A stretch of DNA of 64,000 bases from Palsa-1150 sp036490515 (GTDB taxonomy: Bacteria > Myxococcota_A > Polyangia > Polyangiales > Polyangiaceae): the NCBI GenBank assembly GCA_036490515.1, contig DASXDU010000001.1, positions 248,001 to 312,000 of the forward strand, given 5' to 3'. Positions 49,254 through 60,517 of the stretch are shown here, piece by piece. A model generated the notes under the pieces. It searched no databases and was not told the DNA's origin. It saw only the letters and a program-made list of their open reading frames with translations. Made by a program: the position numbers and the translations under genes. Position 1 is the stretch's first letter; each line of letters opens with the position of its first letter.

Positions 49254-50941
49254 CTACTCGTAGCGGAGACCGTCGACCGGGCGCACCTCGGCGGCCTGCC
49301 TGGCCGGGTAGTACGTCGCGATGGTGCAGATGATGAGCGCAGCCACCGTGACGGCGAGGTAGTCCCAGCCGCTCACGTTGATGGGCAGGCGATCGATGTA
49401 ATAGACGTCCGGGTCGAGGCGCAGACCGAACCACGAGAGCCCGGTGCACATCGCCACGCCGGTGGAGACGCCCAGCAAGGTCCCGATGCCGCCGATGATG
49501 ATCCCCTCGGCCATGAACGTGCGGAGGATCGTGCCGTTGGTCGCGCCGAGCGCCTTGAGGATGGCGATCTCCTTCGACTTCTCGGTCATCATCAGGAGGA
49601 GCGTGCACACGATGCAGAAGCTCGCCACGATGATCGCGATCGAGAGGATGAGGAACGTCGCGATCCGCTCCAGCTTGAGAGCGCTGAAGAGGTTCTTGTT
49701 CATCTCCCGCCAGTCGCGGACGCGGAGCTCCGGTCGCGCGATGGCCGCCGTGACGGCGGGTGTCAGCCGATCGGCGTTCTCGGCGTCGTCGACGCGCACC
49801 TCGATCGCGCTGATCTGGTTGGGGGCCGCGAAGTAGCTCTGCGCCTCGTCGATCGTCGTGTAGACGTGCGTGGCGTCGTACTCGTACATCCCGCTGTAGA
49901 AGATCGCCGCGATGCGGAACTTGCGCGTCTTGGGCAGGACCCCCATCGGCCCCAGGTCCCCGAGGGGCGACACGAGCGTCACCTCGTCGCCGACGTAGAC
50001 GTGAAGCGTCTTGGCGAGCTCGCGACCGACGACGAGGCCAGGCCGCACGGGCGCCTTGCCCACGACGGCGGCGACGGCGGGGTCGAGGTCGTCGCCGAAC
50101 ATCGGCAGATCCGGCCCCTTCGTGTACTCCTCGCCGCCCGGGCCGATCCCGATGACCTCGTCCGCGGGGACGTGCTGGAGGAGCTCGGGGTTCTCGAGGT
50201 ACCCGAGCTTGTCCTCCATCTTGACCGGTGCCTCGATGTTCTTGCGGAGGTCGATGACGTTGCCGATCGTCTTCGGGTCGATGCCGTGCACGATGACGCC
50301 CGCGAGGTTCGACGAGCTGTTGGCCATCACCTCGCCGGCCACGATCGGAGAGGCTCCGACCACGCCCTTGACCGCGCGCACCCGTGCCAGCGTGTCCTCG
50401 TAGTCGCCCCACGGGGCCTGGCTCGTCGTGTCGACGACGATGTGCGCGTTGTTGCCGAGGATCTTGCGCTTGAGGTCCTGGCTGAAGCCGCCCATGACGC
50501 TGATCGCACCGGAGAGCGCGAACGACGCGAGCGCGACCGCGAGGATCGACAGCATGCTGATGAGCGTGAGAAACCCGCTCTTCTTCGCCCGCACGTGGCG
50601 CGCCGCGACGTACGACGAGAAGGACCCGTTCTCGAGGCGGTCGAGGCCCCAGGGCATGAGGGCGACGACCGTGCCGACGAGGAAGAGCACCCCGGTGACG
50701 ATCGCGCTCGACCGGACCAGCATGTCCCGCAACGTCCACGCCGAGCCACGCAGGACCGGCAGGCGGCCCGTCCAGTAGGTCACCGCGACGAAGAGCGCGC
50801 CCAGGCACGCGCACACGGTCTGGAGGATCCCACGCGTCCGCTCCTTGCGGCCGAAGTCGATGGCCGCGCGCCAGATGAGGAAGGCGATCGCCGCCCCGAC
50901 GAGCACCGAGCCTCCGAGCACCAGCGGCAGCGAGAACGGCT

Positions 50942-50945
<4 letters not shown>
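49254..50945 (-). CDS. lolC: LolC/LolE-family lipoprotein-releasing permease, N-terminally extended
   Basis: This 563-residue permease pairs with LolD. The canonical part starts at ~115 with AARHVRAKKSGFLTLISMLSILAVALASF. A large periplasmic domain and three C-terminal spans follow, including IVASFCIVCTLLLMMTEKSKEIAILKALGAT, the FtsX-type coupling region. The first ~115 residues add three predicted spans not present in LolC/E of usual length (~400-420). The ATG at 50945 overlaps the lysS stop (ATGA). LolC and LolE cannot be told apart, and a single copy may form a homodimer. Confidence 0.88.
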
Positions 50946-52669
<1,724 letters not shown>

Positions 52670-52687
52670 GTCCCTCTCCCGGCCCGA

Positions 52688-53831
52688 TCAGGGCGCGTCG
52701 GCTTCCTCGGCCACGCCGCCCTTCCGGAGCGTGCCGCCGGCCGCGGCCAGAAGGTACGCCTCGATGAACGGATCGAGGTCGCCGTCGAGGACGGCGTCGA
52801 CGTTGCCGTTCTGGTGCGAGGTGCGAAGGTCCTTCACCAGCCGGTAGGGCTGGAGCACGTAGCTTCGGATCTGGTTGCCCCACGCGATCTGCGTCTTGCT
52901 CGCCGCCTGCGCTGCCGCGATGTCCTCGCGCTTCTGCTGCTCGACCTCGTAGAGCTTCGCCTTGATCATCTTGAGTGCCATGCGCCGGTTCTGGAGCTGG
53001 GAGCGCTCGGCGCGGCAGACGACGACGATGCCGCTGGGGATGTGCTTCATGCGCACGGCCGTCTCGACCTTGTTGACGTTCTGCCCGCCCTTGCCGCCGG
53101 CGCGCATGGTCGTCGTCTCGAGGTCCTCGTCCTTGACCACGATGTCGATCTCGTCCTCGATGTCGGGCACGATCTCGACCGCGGCGAACGCCGTCTGCCG
53201 GCGGGCGTTGCCGTCGAACGGCGAGATGCGCACGAGGCGGTGCACGCCGTTCTCGCTGCGCAGGTACCCGAAGGCGTGGTCGCCCGCGACGCTGAAGCTC
53301 GCCCCGTCGATGCCTGCCTCGTCCCCCTCCTGGTAGTCGACGATCTCCGTCTTGTAGCCGCGGCGCTCGGCCCAGCGCAGGTACATGCGCATCAGCATCT
53401 GCGCCCAGTCCTTGGCGTCGTTGCCGCCGGTGCCCGGGTGGATGCTGACGATCGCGTGGGCGTGATCGACCGGCCCGGAGAGCATGCGCGAGAGCTCGGC
53501 CCCACGGACGCGCGTCTCGAGGGGTACGACCTGCGCGCCGGCCTCGGCGATCGTCGCCTCGTCGTTCTCGGAGGCGCCGAGCTCCAGCAGGACGATCGCG
53601 TCGTCGAGGTCGCGCGTCAGCTTCTCGATCGCGACGATCTGCTGCTCGATCCCCGCGCGCTTGCGCGTCACCACCTGCGCCTTCTTCTGGTCGTCCCAGA
53701 AGCCCGGAGCGAGCGTCTGCTGCTCCAGCCGGTCCACCTCGGCCTTCAGCTTCGGCAGGTCAAAGATGCCCCCTTAGCGCCATGAGGCGCCGTTGGAGGT
53801 CGGTCAGCTTGTCGCGGGTCTCGCTGAGCAT
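52688..53831 (-). CDS. prfB: Peptide chain release factor 2, read through a programmed +1 frameshift
   Basis: RF2 releases peptides at UGA and UAA. The GGQ motif (RAGGKGGQNVNKVE) and the stop-codon reading SPF motif (RISPFDGNARRQ) are present. The gene starts at ATG 53831 and reads 23 codons to an in-frame TGA at 53762-53760. The continuing frame (Asp codon 53761-53759 onward) carries the rest, about 380 residues in all. The site has an internal AGGGGG and CTTTGAC, as in E. coli. A start at 53737 alone would cut off the N-terminus. It leads a prfB-lysS-lolC operon. Confidence 0.95.
53759..53774 (-). other. prfB +1 programmed frameshift site
   Basis: On the minus strand this reads AGG GGG CAT CTT TGA C: a Shine-Dalgarno-like AGGGGG (53774-53769), three bases, the CTT slip codon and the TGA stop with a following C. 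RF2 shortage makes the ribosome pause and slip +1, so RF2 controls its own level. The spacing matches the E. coli site exactly. Confidence 0.95.
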
Positions 53832-53872
53832 CGGGGGAAGTCACCCACGTGTAATGGTGGGGTCTCCGGGGG

Positions 53873-54853
53873 TCAAGGCGGGGTTTGACGCCCGGTGAAC
53901 CAGCCCGCCGTCAGGACGTCCAGGGTGGCCCGTGCTTCGGCCGCGCGGAGCGTGGCGGCTCGCTCCTCCGCGCTCCCGCTCTGCGCGTCGCGCCCGTCGA
54001 GGACGGCCTTCTCCCACGTGAAGAGGACCTCGAGCGTTCGTGTCGCGATCCGGGTGCGGGCGTCCAGCCGCTCGAGGCGGACGCGTTCGAGGGTGGACTC
54101 GTCGCCGGCATAGAGGAGGCGATCCAGCCGCCAGGTGAGCCGCAGCTCGAGGACCATGTTCGCCCCCACGGCGTCGTAGAAGTTCGCGGTGTCGGACGCG
54201 GCGACGGCCGTCGTGTGGTCGGCGTCCTGCCAGAGGCGCATCGCCCGCATCCGCGTCTCGGGGAGCAGCGCGCTCGCCCGCGCTCGCCCGATGAGGGAGT
54301 CGATGCGGAGGTCGTCCGTACCGAGTCCCGAGGCGACGAGCGCGGCGTTCACGCAGTCGCGCGCGAAGCCTGCCGACACGAGCTCCGCAGGGACCGTCGC
54401 CGGCGCGGGGGCCGGGGCCGGGGCCAGAGGAGGAGGCGGCGGCGGTGGAGGAGGAGGGAAGGTGGGGGGCAGCGCCGCAGGAACCGGGACGGACCGCGGG
54501 GGGCGAGGGCTGCCGCGCGTCGGATCGGCGATCCGGTGGACGGGGCCCACGGCGATGCGGTCGAGGGCGAGGCCGACGACGACGAAGGCGCCTACGTCGT
54601 TCCTTCCCGAGAGGAGCTGGCGCGTGAAGCCCGCGACGCTGACCCAGCTCTGGCCGTGGACGTCCGCGGTGCCGGTGTGACCCCCCAGGTGCATCGCGAC
54701 GAGGTCCTCCTCGTCGAGGTCCCCGTCGACGAAGGCGTCTTCGCGTGCGTTCTCGCCGTGGTCGAACAGCGGATCGGCACGCGCGAGGCGCGTGAGCACG
54801 GCGAGGAGCAGGACGACGACGGCGAGACCGGCGAGCGGGCGGAGGGCGATCAT
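53873..54853 (-). CDS. Secreted protein with Pro-rich linker, unknown function
   Basis: This is a 326-residue protein with a signal peptide or N-terminal anchor (LAGLAVVVLLLAVLTRLARA, ~8-27). The first mature domain (~28-115) contains DLVAMHLGGHTGTADVHGQSW, a possible metal-binding stretch with two His. A Pro run and Ala-Pro linker (~120-150) lead to a helical domain (~155-320) that I do not recognise, with several Arg-rich helices. The ATG at 54853 is chosen for the signal sequence. It lies 41 bp before prfB on the same strand. Confidence 0.65.
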   Translation of the reverse strand: MIALRPLAGLAVVVLLLAVLTRLARADPLFDHGENAREDAFVDGDLDEEDLVAMHLGGHTGTADVHGQSWVSVAGFTRQLLSGRNDVGAFVVVGLALDRIAVGPVHRIADPTRGSPRPPRSVPVPAALPPTFPPPPPPPPPPLAPAPAPAPATVPAELVSAGFARDCVNAALVASGLGTDDLRIDSLIGRARASALLPETRMRAMRLWQDADHTTAVAASDTANFYDAVGANMVLELRLTWRLDRLLYAGDESTLERVRLERLDARTRIATRTLEVLFTWEKAVLDGRDAQSGSAEERAATLRAAEARATLDVLTAGWFTGRQTPP

Positions 54854-54922
54854 GCGGCGGGCACCATCACGGAGCGTGCCGGCCGCCGGTCGCACGATTT
54901 CCCGAGAGGAACGGGGGTCGAG

Positions 54923-54959
54923 CCTGTCCCGGACGATTTCGGGGGTGGCCCGGGACAGG
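54923..54959. promoter_or_regulatory. 10-bp inverted repeat in a divergent promoter region
   Basis: CCTGTCCCGG (54923-54932) and CCGGGACAGG (54950-54959) are perfect inverted arms with a 17-bp spacer, between the secreted-protein gene and the GlxA-like regulator gene. It may be an operator for the regulator or a hairpin. A smaller palindrome CCTCCCGAGGGAGG follows at 55041-55054. Confidence 0.4.
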
Positions 54960-55119
54960 GCGCCGCCGACTGCCACGCCGCGCCTGGCGCTCCGCGAGGA
55001 ACCGACACGCAAAACCTCGCGCCGCAGAGACGCGTCGTCACCTCCCGAGGGAGGCCGTGGCAGGAAATGGGGGGTAGCGGTCCTTGTCCGCGGGGGGGGG
55101 CGCGCCGCATCCTCGACGC

Positions 55120-56121
55120 ATGACGAAGCGCATCGCGATGCTCGCGTACCCCGACGTCCAGATCCTCGACGTGACCGGCCCGCTCGAAGTCTTCGCGCGG
55201 GCGTCCCGCTACCTGCAGGAGCACCACGGCGCACGCGACGAGGCGTACGTCGTGGAGATCCTCGGCCTCGAGCGCGGCCCGTTTCGCACGTCGAGCGGGA
55301 TGCACCTGCACGCCGAACGAGCGTTCCACGAGGTGCGCCGCGGGATCGACACCCTCCTCGTCGCCGGCGGCCGGGGCGGCCCCCGGTACTTCCGGGAGGC
55401 CGACGTCCTCCAGTGGCTGCGCCAGCAGGCCGGCGTGGTGCGGCGCCTCGGCTCGGTCTGCACGGGCGCGTTCTTCCTCGCCGAGGCGGGGCTTCTCGAC
55501 GGGTGCCGCGCGACGACGCACTGGGAGTCGTGCGACGAGCTCGCGCGGCGCTTCCCGGCGGTGCAGGTCGAGTCCGATCGCCTCTACGTGCGCGAGGGCT
55601 CCGTCTTCACGGCGGCCGGCGTGACGGCCGGGATCGACCTCGCGCTGGCTCTCGTCGAGGACGACCTGGGGCGAGACGTGGCGCTCGGCGTGGCGCGAGC
55701 GCTCGTCGTCTTTCTCCGCCGGCCGAGCGGGCAGGCACAGTTCAGCGCGCAGCTCTCGCAGCAGCTGGCCGAGCGCGAGCCGCTGCGCGATCTCCAGGCG
55801 TACATCGTCGACCACCCACAGGCGGACCTGTCCGTCGAGGTGCTCGCGCGACGGGTGGGCATGAGCCCGCGCAACTTCGCGCGCGTCTTCACGCGCGAGG
55901 TCGGGACGACGCCGGCCCGGTTCGTGAGCGCCGTGCGCGTCGAGACGGCGCGGCGCCTGCTCGAGGAGTCGGTGGACGACGTGGAGGCGGTCTGTGCGCG
56001 GAGCGGCCTCGGGTCGGCCGAGTCGATGCGTCGCGCCTTCGTCCGGGCGGTGGGGGTCGCGCCCAGCGTCTACCGCGCCCGGTTCCACCCTCGGGGGAGC
56101 TTGGAGGGCGCGCGCGCGTAG
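55120..56121 (+). CDS. GlxA/AraC-family transcriptional regulator with DJ-1/PfpI-like domain
   Basis: This 333-residue protein has an N-terminal class-I-amidotransferase-like fold (~1-180) that keeps the nucleophile-elbow Cys (LGSVCTGAFFLAEAGLLDG, ~110). A C-terminal AraC HTH domain (~225-320) shows LSVEVLARRVGMSPRNFARVFTREVGTTPARFV. Members of this group bind small molecules in the N-domain and usually activate adjacent genes. The ATG at 55120 is the natural start. The following gene encodes an INSIG-like membrane protein, 21 bp away, a possible target. Confidence 0.9.
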   Translation: MTKRIAMLAYPDVQILDVTGPLEVFARASRYLQEHHGARDEAYVVEILGLERGPFRTSSGMHLHAERAFHEVRRGIDTLLVAGGRGGPRYFREADVLQWLRQQAGVVRRLGSVCTGAFFLAEAGLLDGCRATTHWESCDELARRFPAVQVESDRLYVREGSVFTAAGVTAGIDLALALVEDDLGRDVALGVARALVVFLRRPSGQAQFSAQLSQQLAEREPLRDLQAYIVDHPQADLSVEVLARRVGMSPRNFARVFTREVGTTPARFVSAVRVETARRLLEESVDDVEAVCARSGLGSAESMRRAFVRAVGVAPSVYRARFHPRGSLEGARA

Positions 56122-56142
56122 TACGCCGCGACCCCTCCACTC

Positions 56143-56721
56143 ATGTCGCTCCGTCCCCTGCTCGCAGCTTCTACCCTGTTCGCGTTCGGTGCGGTGGCGG
56201 GGTCCCTGCTCGACGCCCTGCACACCCACAGCGGCACGACCGAGTACGCCCACGTCTCGTTCTTCGCGATGTCTGCCTGGACCCCGCTCATCTTCGGGCT
56301 CGTCGGGCTCGCGGTGGGGGCCTCGTACCCGGTTGCCCAGCGTCTCACCGGCCGCAGCCCCGGGAAGGCGCTCACCTGGGCGCAGGCCTGGCTCGGCTTC
56401 GCGATCTTCGCCGCGCTCTACGCGGCCAGCGCGTATCTCCCGGCAACGAACCTCGCCAAGCTCGCGGTGCTCGCCCTCGGGGCGGCAGTCCTCTTTCTCT
56501 GGCTCGCCCCCACCCGCGTCGCCTTGCTCCTCGCGCTCACGGCGGCCGCCGCCGGCACGCTGTCCGAGGCGGCGCTCGTGCACGCGGGGTTCTTCCGCTA
56601 CACGCGCCCCGATCTCCTCGGGGTCGCGATGTGGCTGCCCGCTCTCTACGCCGCCGGCTCGGTCGCGTTCGGCGGCGTCGGGTACAAGGTGACCGCCCGA
56701 TTCACGCGACCGCAGGCGTAG
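56143..56721 (+). CDS. INSIG-like multi-pass membrane protein
   Basis: This 192-residue protein has about six hydrophobic spans and no signal peptide. Several blocks match the INSIG family: SAWTPLIFGLVGLAVGASYP resembles the second-span region of animal INSIG (SAWW.P...GL.YP), and FFRYTRPDLLGVAMWLPAL resembles its YQYTSPDFLYIRSWLP block. Family knowledge: eukaryotic INSIG binds oxysterol and retains SCAP, and a mycobacterial homologue binds diacylglycerol. The ligand here is unknown. It follows the GlxA-like regulator at 21 bp and overlaps the end of the convergent amidohydrolase gene by 20 bp. Confidence 0.72.
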   Translation: MSLRPLLAASTLFAFGAVAGSLLDALHTHSGTTEYAHVSFFAMSAWTPLIFGLVGLAVGASYPVAQRLTGRSPGKALTWAQAWLGFAIFAALYAASAYLPATNLAKLAVLALGAAVLFLWLAPTRVALLLALTAAAAGTLSEAALVHAGFFRYTRPDLLGVAMWLPALYAAGSVAFGGVGYKVTARFTRPQA

Positions 56722-58354
56722 GTTTCGCCAGCATCCGGCCTGCCCGGGCTCCCGTGTGCGCGCCGTCGCGCACCGTCCAGGCCCCGTTCACGAAGACGTG
56801 GGCGATGCCCTGCGGCGAGCGGCGCGGATCCGCGTACGTCGCGAGGTCGTGGACGCGCGCTGGGTCGAAGACGACGAGGTCCGCCGCGGCGCCGGGCACC
56901 ACGACGCCGCGGTCGGTCAGGCCGAGCTTGCGGGCGACCATCCCCGTCATCCGGTGAACGGCCTCCTCGAGGGTCAGCAGGTGCTCCTGCCCGACGTAGT
57001 GCTCGAGAACGCGCGGGTACGTGCCGTACGCTCGCGGGTGCGGCTTGCCGCTCCGCATCGGCATGCCGTCCGTGCCGACCATCGTGCGCGGGTGCGCGAG
57101 CACGGCGCGGACGTCCTTCTCGGACATCACGTGCGCGATCGACGTGACGGCGAAGTTCTCCTCGGCGAGAACGTCGAGCATGGCGTCGTGGAGCTTCTTG
57201 CCGCGCTCCTTCGCGATGGCGCCGATGGTCATCCCCTCGTAGCGCGTCTGGCGTTTCACCGAGCTGATGACGATCGTGCGGCCGAGGACGTAATTCATGA
57301 TCGGCAGGAGCCAGCGCTTCGGCACGAACGCGAGCCACGGCGGCAGGTCGACGAAGCTGAGCTGCATGTCCTCGGCGTCGCGGACGATGCGCGCCCGCGT
57401 GGCGGGGTCCCTCATGCGCTCGTCGAGCTTCTCGAGCGAGCCCTCGAAGGCCCACAGCGGCACGAACATGGCCGACAGGACCGTCGAGCCCGCGGTGTAC
57501 GGGTACACGTCGCTGTGGACGTCGAGTCCGCGCGCCGCCGCGGCGTCGACCATGGCGAGCGTCGTCTTCACCTTGCCCCAGTTGAGCTGCCCGGCCGCCT
57601 TGTGGTGCGAGATCTGGACGCTCACCCCGGCCCGTTCGCCGACCGCGATCGCCTCGGCCACGGCCTCGACGAGCTTGGGCCCCTCGTTGCGCATGTGGGT
57701 CGCGTAGAGACCGCGATGCGGAGCGACGACCTCGGCGAGCGCCACGAGCTCGTCGGTCTCGGCGTAGGCGCCCGGCGGGTACACGAGGCCCGTCGACAGC
57801 CCGAACGCGCCTTCAGCCATACCCTGCGCGACGAGCTCCCGCATCGCAGAGAGCTCCGTCGACGACGGCGCGTGCTCGGCCATCCCCATCACGGCGCAGC
57901 GCACGTTGCCGTGAGGGACGAGGACCGCGGCGTTCACCGAGATGCCGGTCTCCTCGAGGCGCGTACGATAGCGCGAGAGCGTCGGCGAGCAGCGCGCGTC
58001 GCCGTCGGACTCGCCGAAGATGATCGGCATGATGCGCGCGTACATCGAGTCCACGTTCGCGTTCGACGGCTGGAGGCCGAGGCCGCAGTTGCCCACCACC
58101 TCGGTCGTCACTCCCTGGAGCAGCTTGCTCGACGCCTCCGGGTCCCGGGGCAGCGCGAAGTCCCCGTGCGAGTGCACGTCGATGAAGCCGGGGGCGAGGA
58201 CCATGCCTCGCGCGTCGAGCACGTCGTCGGTCGCGAGCGACGCGCCGCCCACCTCGGCGATGCGATCGTCCTCGATCAGCACGTCGGCGACGCGCGCGGG
58301 CGCGCCGGTTCCATCGACGACCTTCGCTCCGGTCACGAGGAGGCGCCGCGCCAT
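56702..58354 (-). CDS. D-aminoacylase / N-acyl-D-amino-acid deacylase-type amidohydrolase
   Basis: This 550-residue amidohydrolase-fold enzyme begins with the beta-sandwich part (LLVTGAKVVDGTGAP) and the metal HxH of APGFIDVHSHGDFAL (~60-65). Further marks are GLSTGLVYPPGAYAETDEL, THMRNEG, the QISHHKAAGQ metal His pair, and MVGTDGMPMR with the catalytic Asp. These fit the D-aminoacylase/dihydroorotase-like group, which deacylates N-acyl-D-amino acids, but the substrate cannot be fixed. The gene is convergent with the INSIG-like gene and divergent from the spermidine-synthase-like gene. Confidence 0.88.
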   Translation of the reverse strand: MARRLLVTGAKVVDGTGAPARVADVLIEDDRIAEVGGASLATDDVLDARGMVLAPGFIDVHSHGDFALPRDPEASSKLLQGVTTEVVGNCGLGLQPSNANVDSMYARIMPIIFGESDGDARCSPTLSRYRTRLEETGISVNAAVLVPHGNVRCAVMGMAEHAPSSTELSAMRELVAQGMAEGAFGLSTGLVYPPGAYAETDELVALAEVVAPHRGLYATHMRNEGPKLVEAVAEAIAVGERAGVSVQISHHKAAGQLNWGKVKTTLAMVDAAAARGLDVHSDVYPYTAGSTVLSAMFVPLWAFEGSLEKLDERMRDPATRARIVRDAEDMQLSFVDLPPWLAFVPKRWLLPIMNYVLGRTIVISSVKRQTRYEGMTIGAIAKERGKKLHDAMLDVLAEENFAVTSIAHVMSEKDVRAVLAHPRTMVGTDGMPMRSGKPHPRAYGTYPRVLEHYVGQEHLLTLEEAVHRMTGMVARKLGLTDRGVVVPGAAADLVVFDPARVHDLATYADPRRSPQGIAHVFVNGAWTVRDGAHTGARAGRMLAKPTPAVA

Positions 58355-58441
58355 GGGCCCGCATGATACCCGTCGTCGGGACGGGATGGTCCCCCGCCGA
58401 CGGGGAACGCGCGGCCCGCCGTACGTGCTAGCTCACCCGGC

Positions 58442-59086
58442 GTGACGAAGGGCTCGATTCGCGTCCGCCAGGCCGGCGGTCCCCTCGTCGTCCGCGAGCG
58501 GGGCGAGGTCGTCGAGATCCTCGCCGGCAACGTCGTCCTCCTTTCGTCGGCAGCGCTCGAGACCGAGCATGCGTTCGGTGCTCTCGCGGGCACCCTTGCG
58601 GGGGCGGTCCGGGCGCCACGCGTACTCGTCGGTGGTCTCGGCTTCGGCGCGACGGTGCGCGGCGTGCTCGGGGCGAGCCCGCCCGGCGTTCGCGTCGTCG
58701 TCGCCGAGAAGGTCGACGCCGTCGTCGATCTCGTCCGAGGCGAGCTCGCCCACGTCGCCGGAAGGCCGCTCGACGACCCGCGCGTGACCGTGCGGTCGGC
58801 CGACGTCTTCGACGCCCTCGGCGATGGCGCGCCCTGGGACGCCGTCCTCCTCGACGTCGACAACGGCCCCCACTGGGCGAGCTTTCGCACGAACGCGCGC
58901 CTCTACTCTCCGGCGGGCCTCGCCGCGGCCCGGAGTGCCCTGGCCCCCGGCGGTCTCTTCGCCGTGTGGAGCGGCTACCCGGCCGACGGCTTCCTCGCGC
59001 GCCTGCGCGAGGCCGGCTTCGCTCCGCGGTGCGTGCCGCTCCTCGAGCGCGGCCGCGTCCGCGCGCGCGCCTACGTCGGTGTATAA
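58442..59086 (+). CDS. Spermidine-synthase-like SAM-dependent protein
   Basis: This 214-residue protein has the Rossmann methyltransferase/aminopropyltransferase fold. The nucleotide loop is VLVGGLGFGATVRGVL (~60-75), the acidic strand end VVVAEKVDAVVDLVRGEL, and the active-site region DAVLLDVDNGP. The N-terminal beta domain is short. It belongs to a group of small spermine/spermidine-synthase-like proteins whose real reactions are mostly unknown. It starts with GTG 58442 and is followed by a transporter gene after 12 bp. Confidence 0.75.
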   Translation: MTKGSIRVRQAGGPLVVRERGEVVEILAGNVVLLSSAALETEHAFGALAGTLAGAVRAPRVLVGGLGFGATVRGVLGASPPGVRVVVAEKVDAVVDLVRGELAHVAGRPLDDPRVTVRSADVFDALGDGAPWDAVLLDVDNGPHWASFRTNARLYSPAGLAAARSALAPGGLFAVWSGYPADGFLARLREAGFAPRCVPLLERGRVRARAYVGV

Positions 59087-59098
59087 ACGCGCGGCCCG

Positions 59099-60424
59099 AT
59101 GCCGAGCAGCAGCGCCGCCCCGATCCACTCGCCCGCGTTCCGCCTGCGGCGCTTCGCCAACTGGTTCCCCCTCGGCCTCACGTACGCGACCCTCTACATG
59201 GGCCGCTACAACTTCAACGTCTACCGCAACCACGCCCACGAGCTCCACGGCCTGACCGATACCCAGGTCGGCACGATCGCCACGGTCGGCTTCTGGGTGT
59301 ACGCGGCGAGCCTCCTCGTCAACGGCCCGCTCGCCGAGAAGATCGGCGGCCGCCGCGCGATCCTCATCGGCGTGGCGGGAGCGTGCGCGCTCAACCTCGC
59401 GATCGCGCTCTTCCTCCGTGGCCCCGCGAACGACGGCAACGTCGTCCTCGGCCTCTCGGTCCTCTACGGCGCGAACATGTACTTCCAGAGCTTCGGCGCC
59501 ATCTCGGTGGTCAAGGTCAACTCGGCCTGGTTCCACTGGCGCGAGCGGGGGCTCATCGGCGGCGTCTTCGGCTCGATGATCTCGCTCGGGTATTACCTCG
59601 CGCTCGGCATCGGCGGCCTCGTGTACGCGCACCTGCCGTTCTGGGCGCTCTTCCTCGTCCCGGCGTGCGTGCTGCTCGTCATGCTCGTCGTCGACGCCTT
59701 TCTCGTGCGCGACCGGCCCGGGCTCGCCGGCCACGCCGACTTCGACACGGGGGAGGAGGAGGAGGTGGGCGACGGGGCCGAGGCCGGCGACGCGTCCGCC
59801 GAGCTCCCGTTTCGCGAGGTGGCCTCCCGCGTCCTGCGCCACCCCGTGCTCCAGCGCCTCGCCCTCGCCGAGTTCTGCACCGGCATCGTCCGGCAGGGGC
59901 TCCTCCTCTACTACGGCCGGTTCCTCGCGCAGGTCCACGGCATCACCGAGAAGGGCACGCCCGTCCGCTACCAGGTCGCGTCCCTCGGCATCACCCTGGG
60001 AGGCATCTGCGGCGCGCTGCTGTGCGGCATCCTCTCGGACCGCGTCTTCGGCTCCCGCCGCGCCCCCGTCGCCTTCCTCTTCTACATCGGGCAGATCGTG
60101 GCGCTCGTCGCCCTCGGTCTCGTCAGCTCCTCCTACATGGCGGTCGCCCTCATCGGCGTGTCGTGCATGTGGATCTTCGGCGTCCACGGCATGCTCTCGG
60201 GCACCGCCTCGATGGACTTCGGCGGAAGGCGCGGCGCGGCGACGGCGACGGGCCTCCTCGACGGCGTGCAGTACCTCGGCAGTGGGCTCGTGGGCTTCGG
60301 CCTGGGCTGGCTCATCGACCACTACCACTGGGCCATCTGGCCCTATGCGCTCGTTCCCTTCTCGGCGGTCGGAGGGCTGCTCATGATCGGCCTCTGGAAC
60401 GCCCGGCCTGCCGCGTCGCATTAG
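59099..60424 (+). CDS. MFS transporter, organophosphate:phosphate antiporter family
   Basis: This 441-residue inner-membrane carrier has twelve predicted spans. The GlpT/UhpT-family features are GRYNFNVYRN in the first loop, PLAEKIGGRRAILIG in the A-motif loop and the late signature DFGGRRGAATATG. A charged cytoplasmic loop (~218-238, acidic) separates the halves. The substrate may be glycerol 3-phosphate, a hexose phosphate or another organophosphate; UhpC-like sensing is also possible. It is co-oriented with the spermidine-synthase-like gene at 12 bp. Confidence 0.88.
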   Translation: MPSSSAAPIHSPAFRLRRFANWFPLGLTYATLYMGRYNFNVYRNHAHELHGLTDTQVGTIATVGFWVYAASLLVNGPLAEKIGGRRAILIGVAGACALNLAIALFLRGPANDGNVVLGLSVLYGANMYFQSFGAISVVKVNSAWFHWRERGLIGGVFGSMISLGYYLALGIGGLVYAHLPFWALFLVPACVLLVMLVVDAFLVRDRPGLAGHADFDTGEEEEVGDGAEAGDASAELPFREVASRVLRHPVLQRLALAEFCTGIVRQGLLLYYGRFLAQVHGITEKGTPVRYQVASLGITLGGICGALLCGILSDRVFGSRRAPVAFLFYIGQIVALVALGLVSSSYMAVALIGVSCMWIFGVHGMLSGTASMDFGGRRGAATATGLLDGVQYLGSGLVGFGLGWLIDHYHWAIWPYALVPFSAVGGLLMIGLWNARPAASH

Positions 60425-60517
60425 ACGCGCGCGATCGGGGCGGGGGCGCCTTCGCAACGCGCTTGCGGTCCAGCTTGTTCGCGCAGTCGGCCTGCGAAAA
60501 GTTGTATCCTGGTAGGG

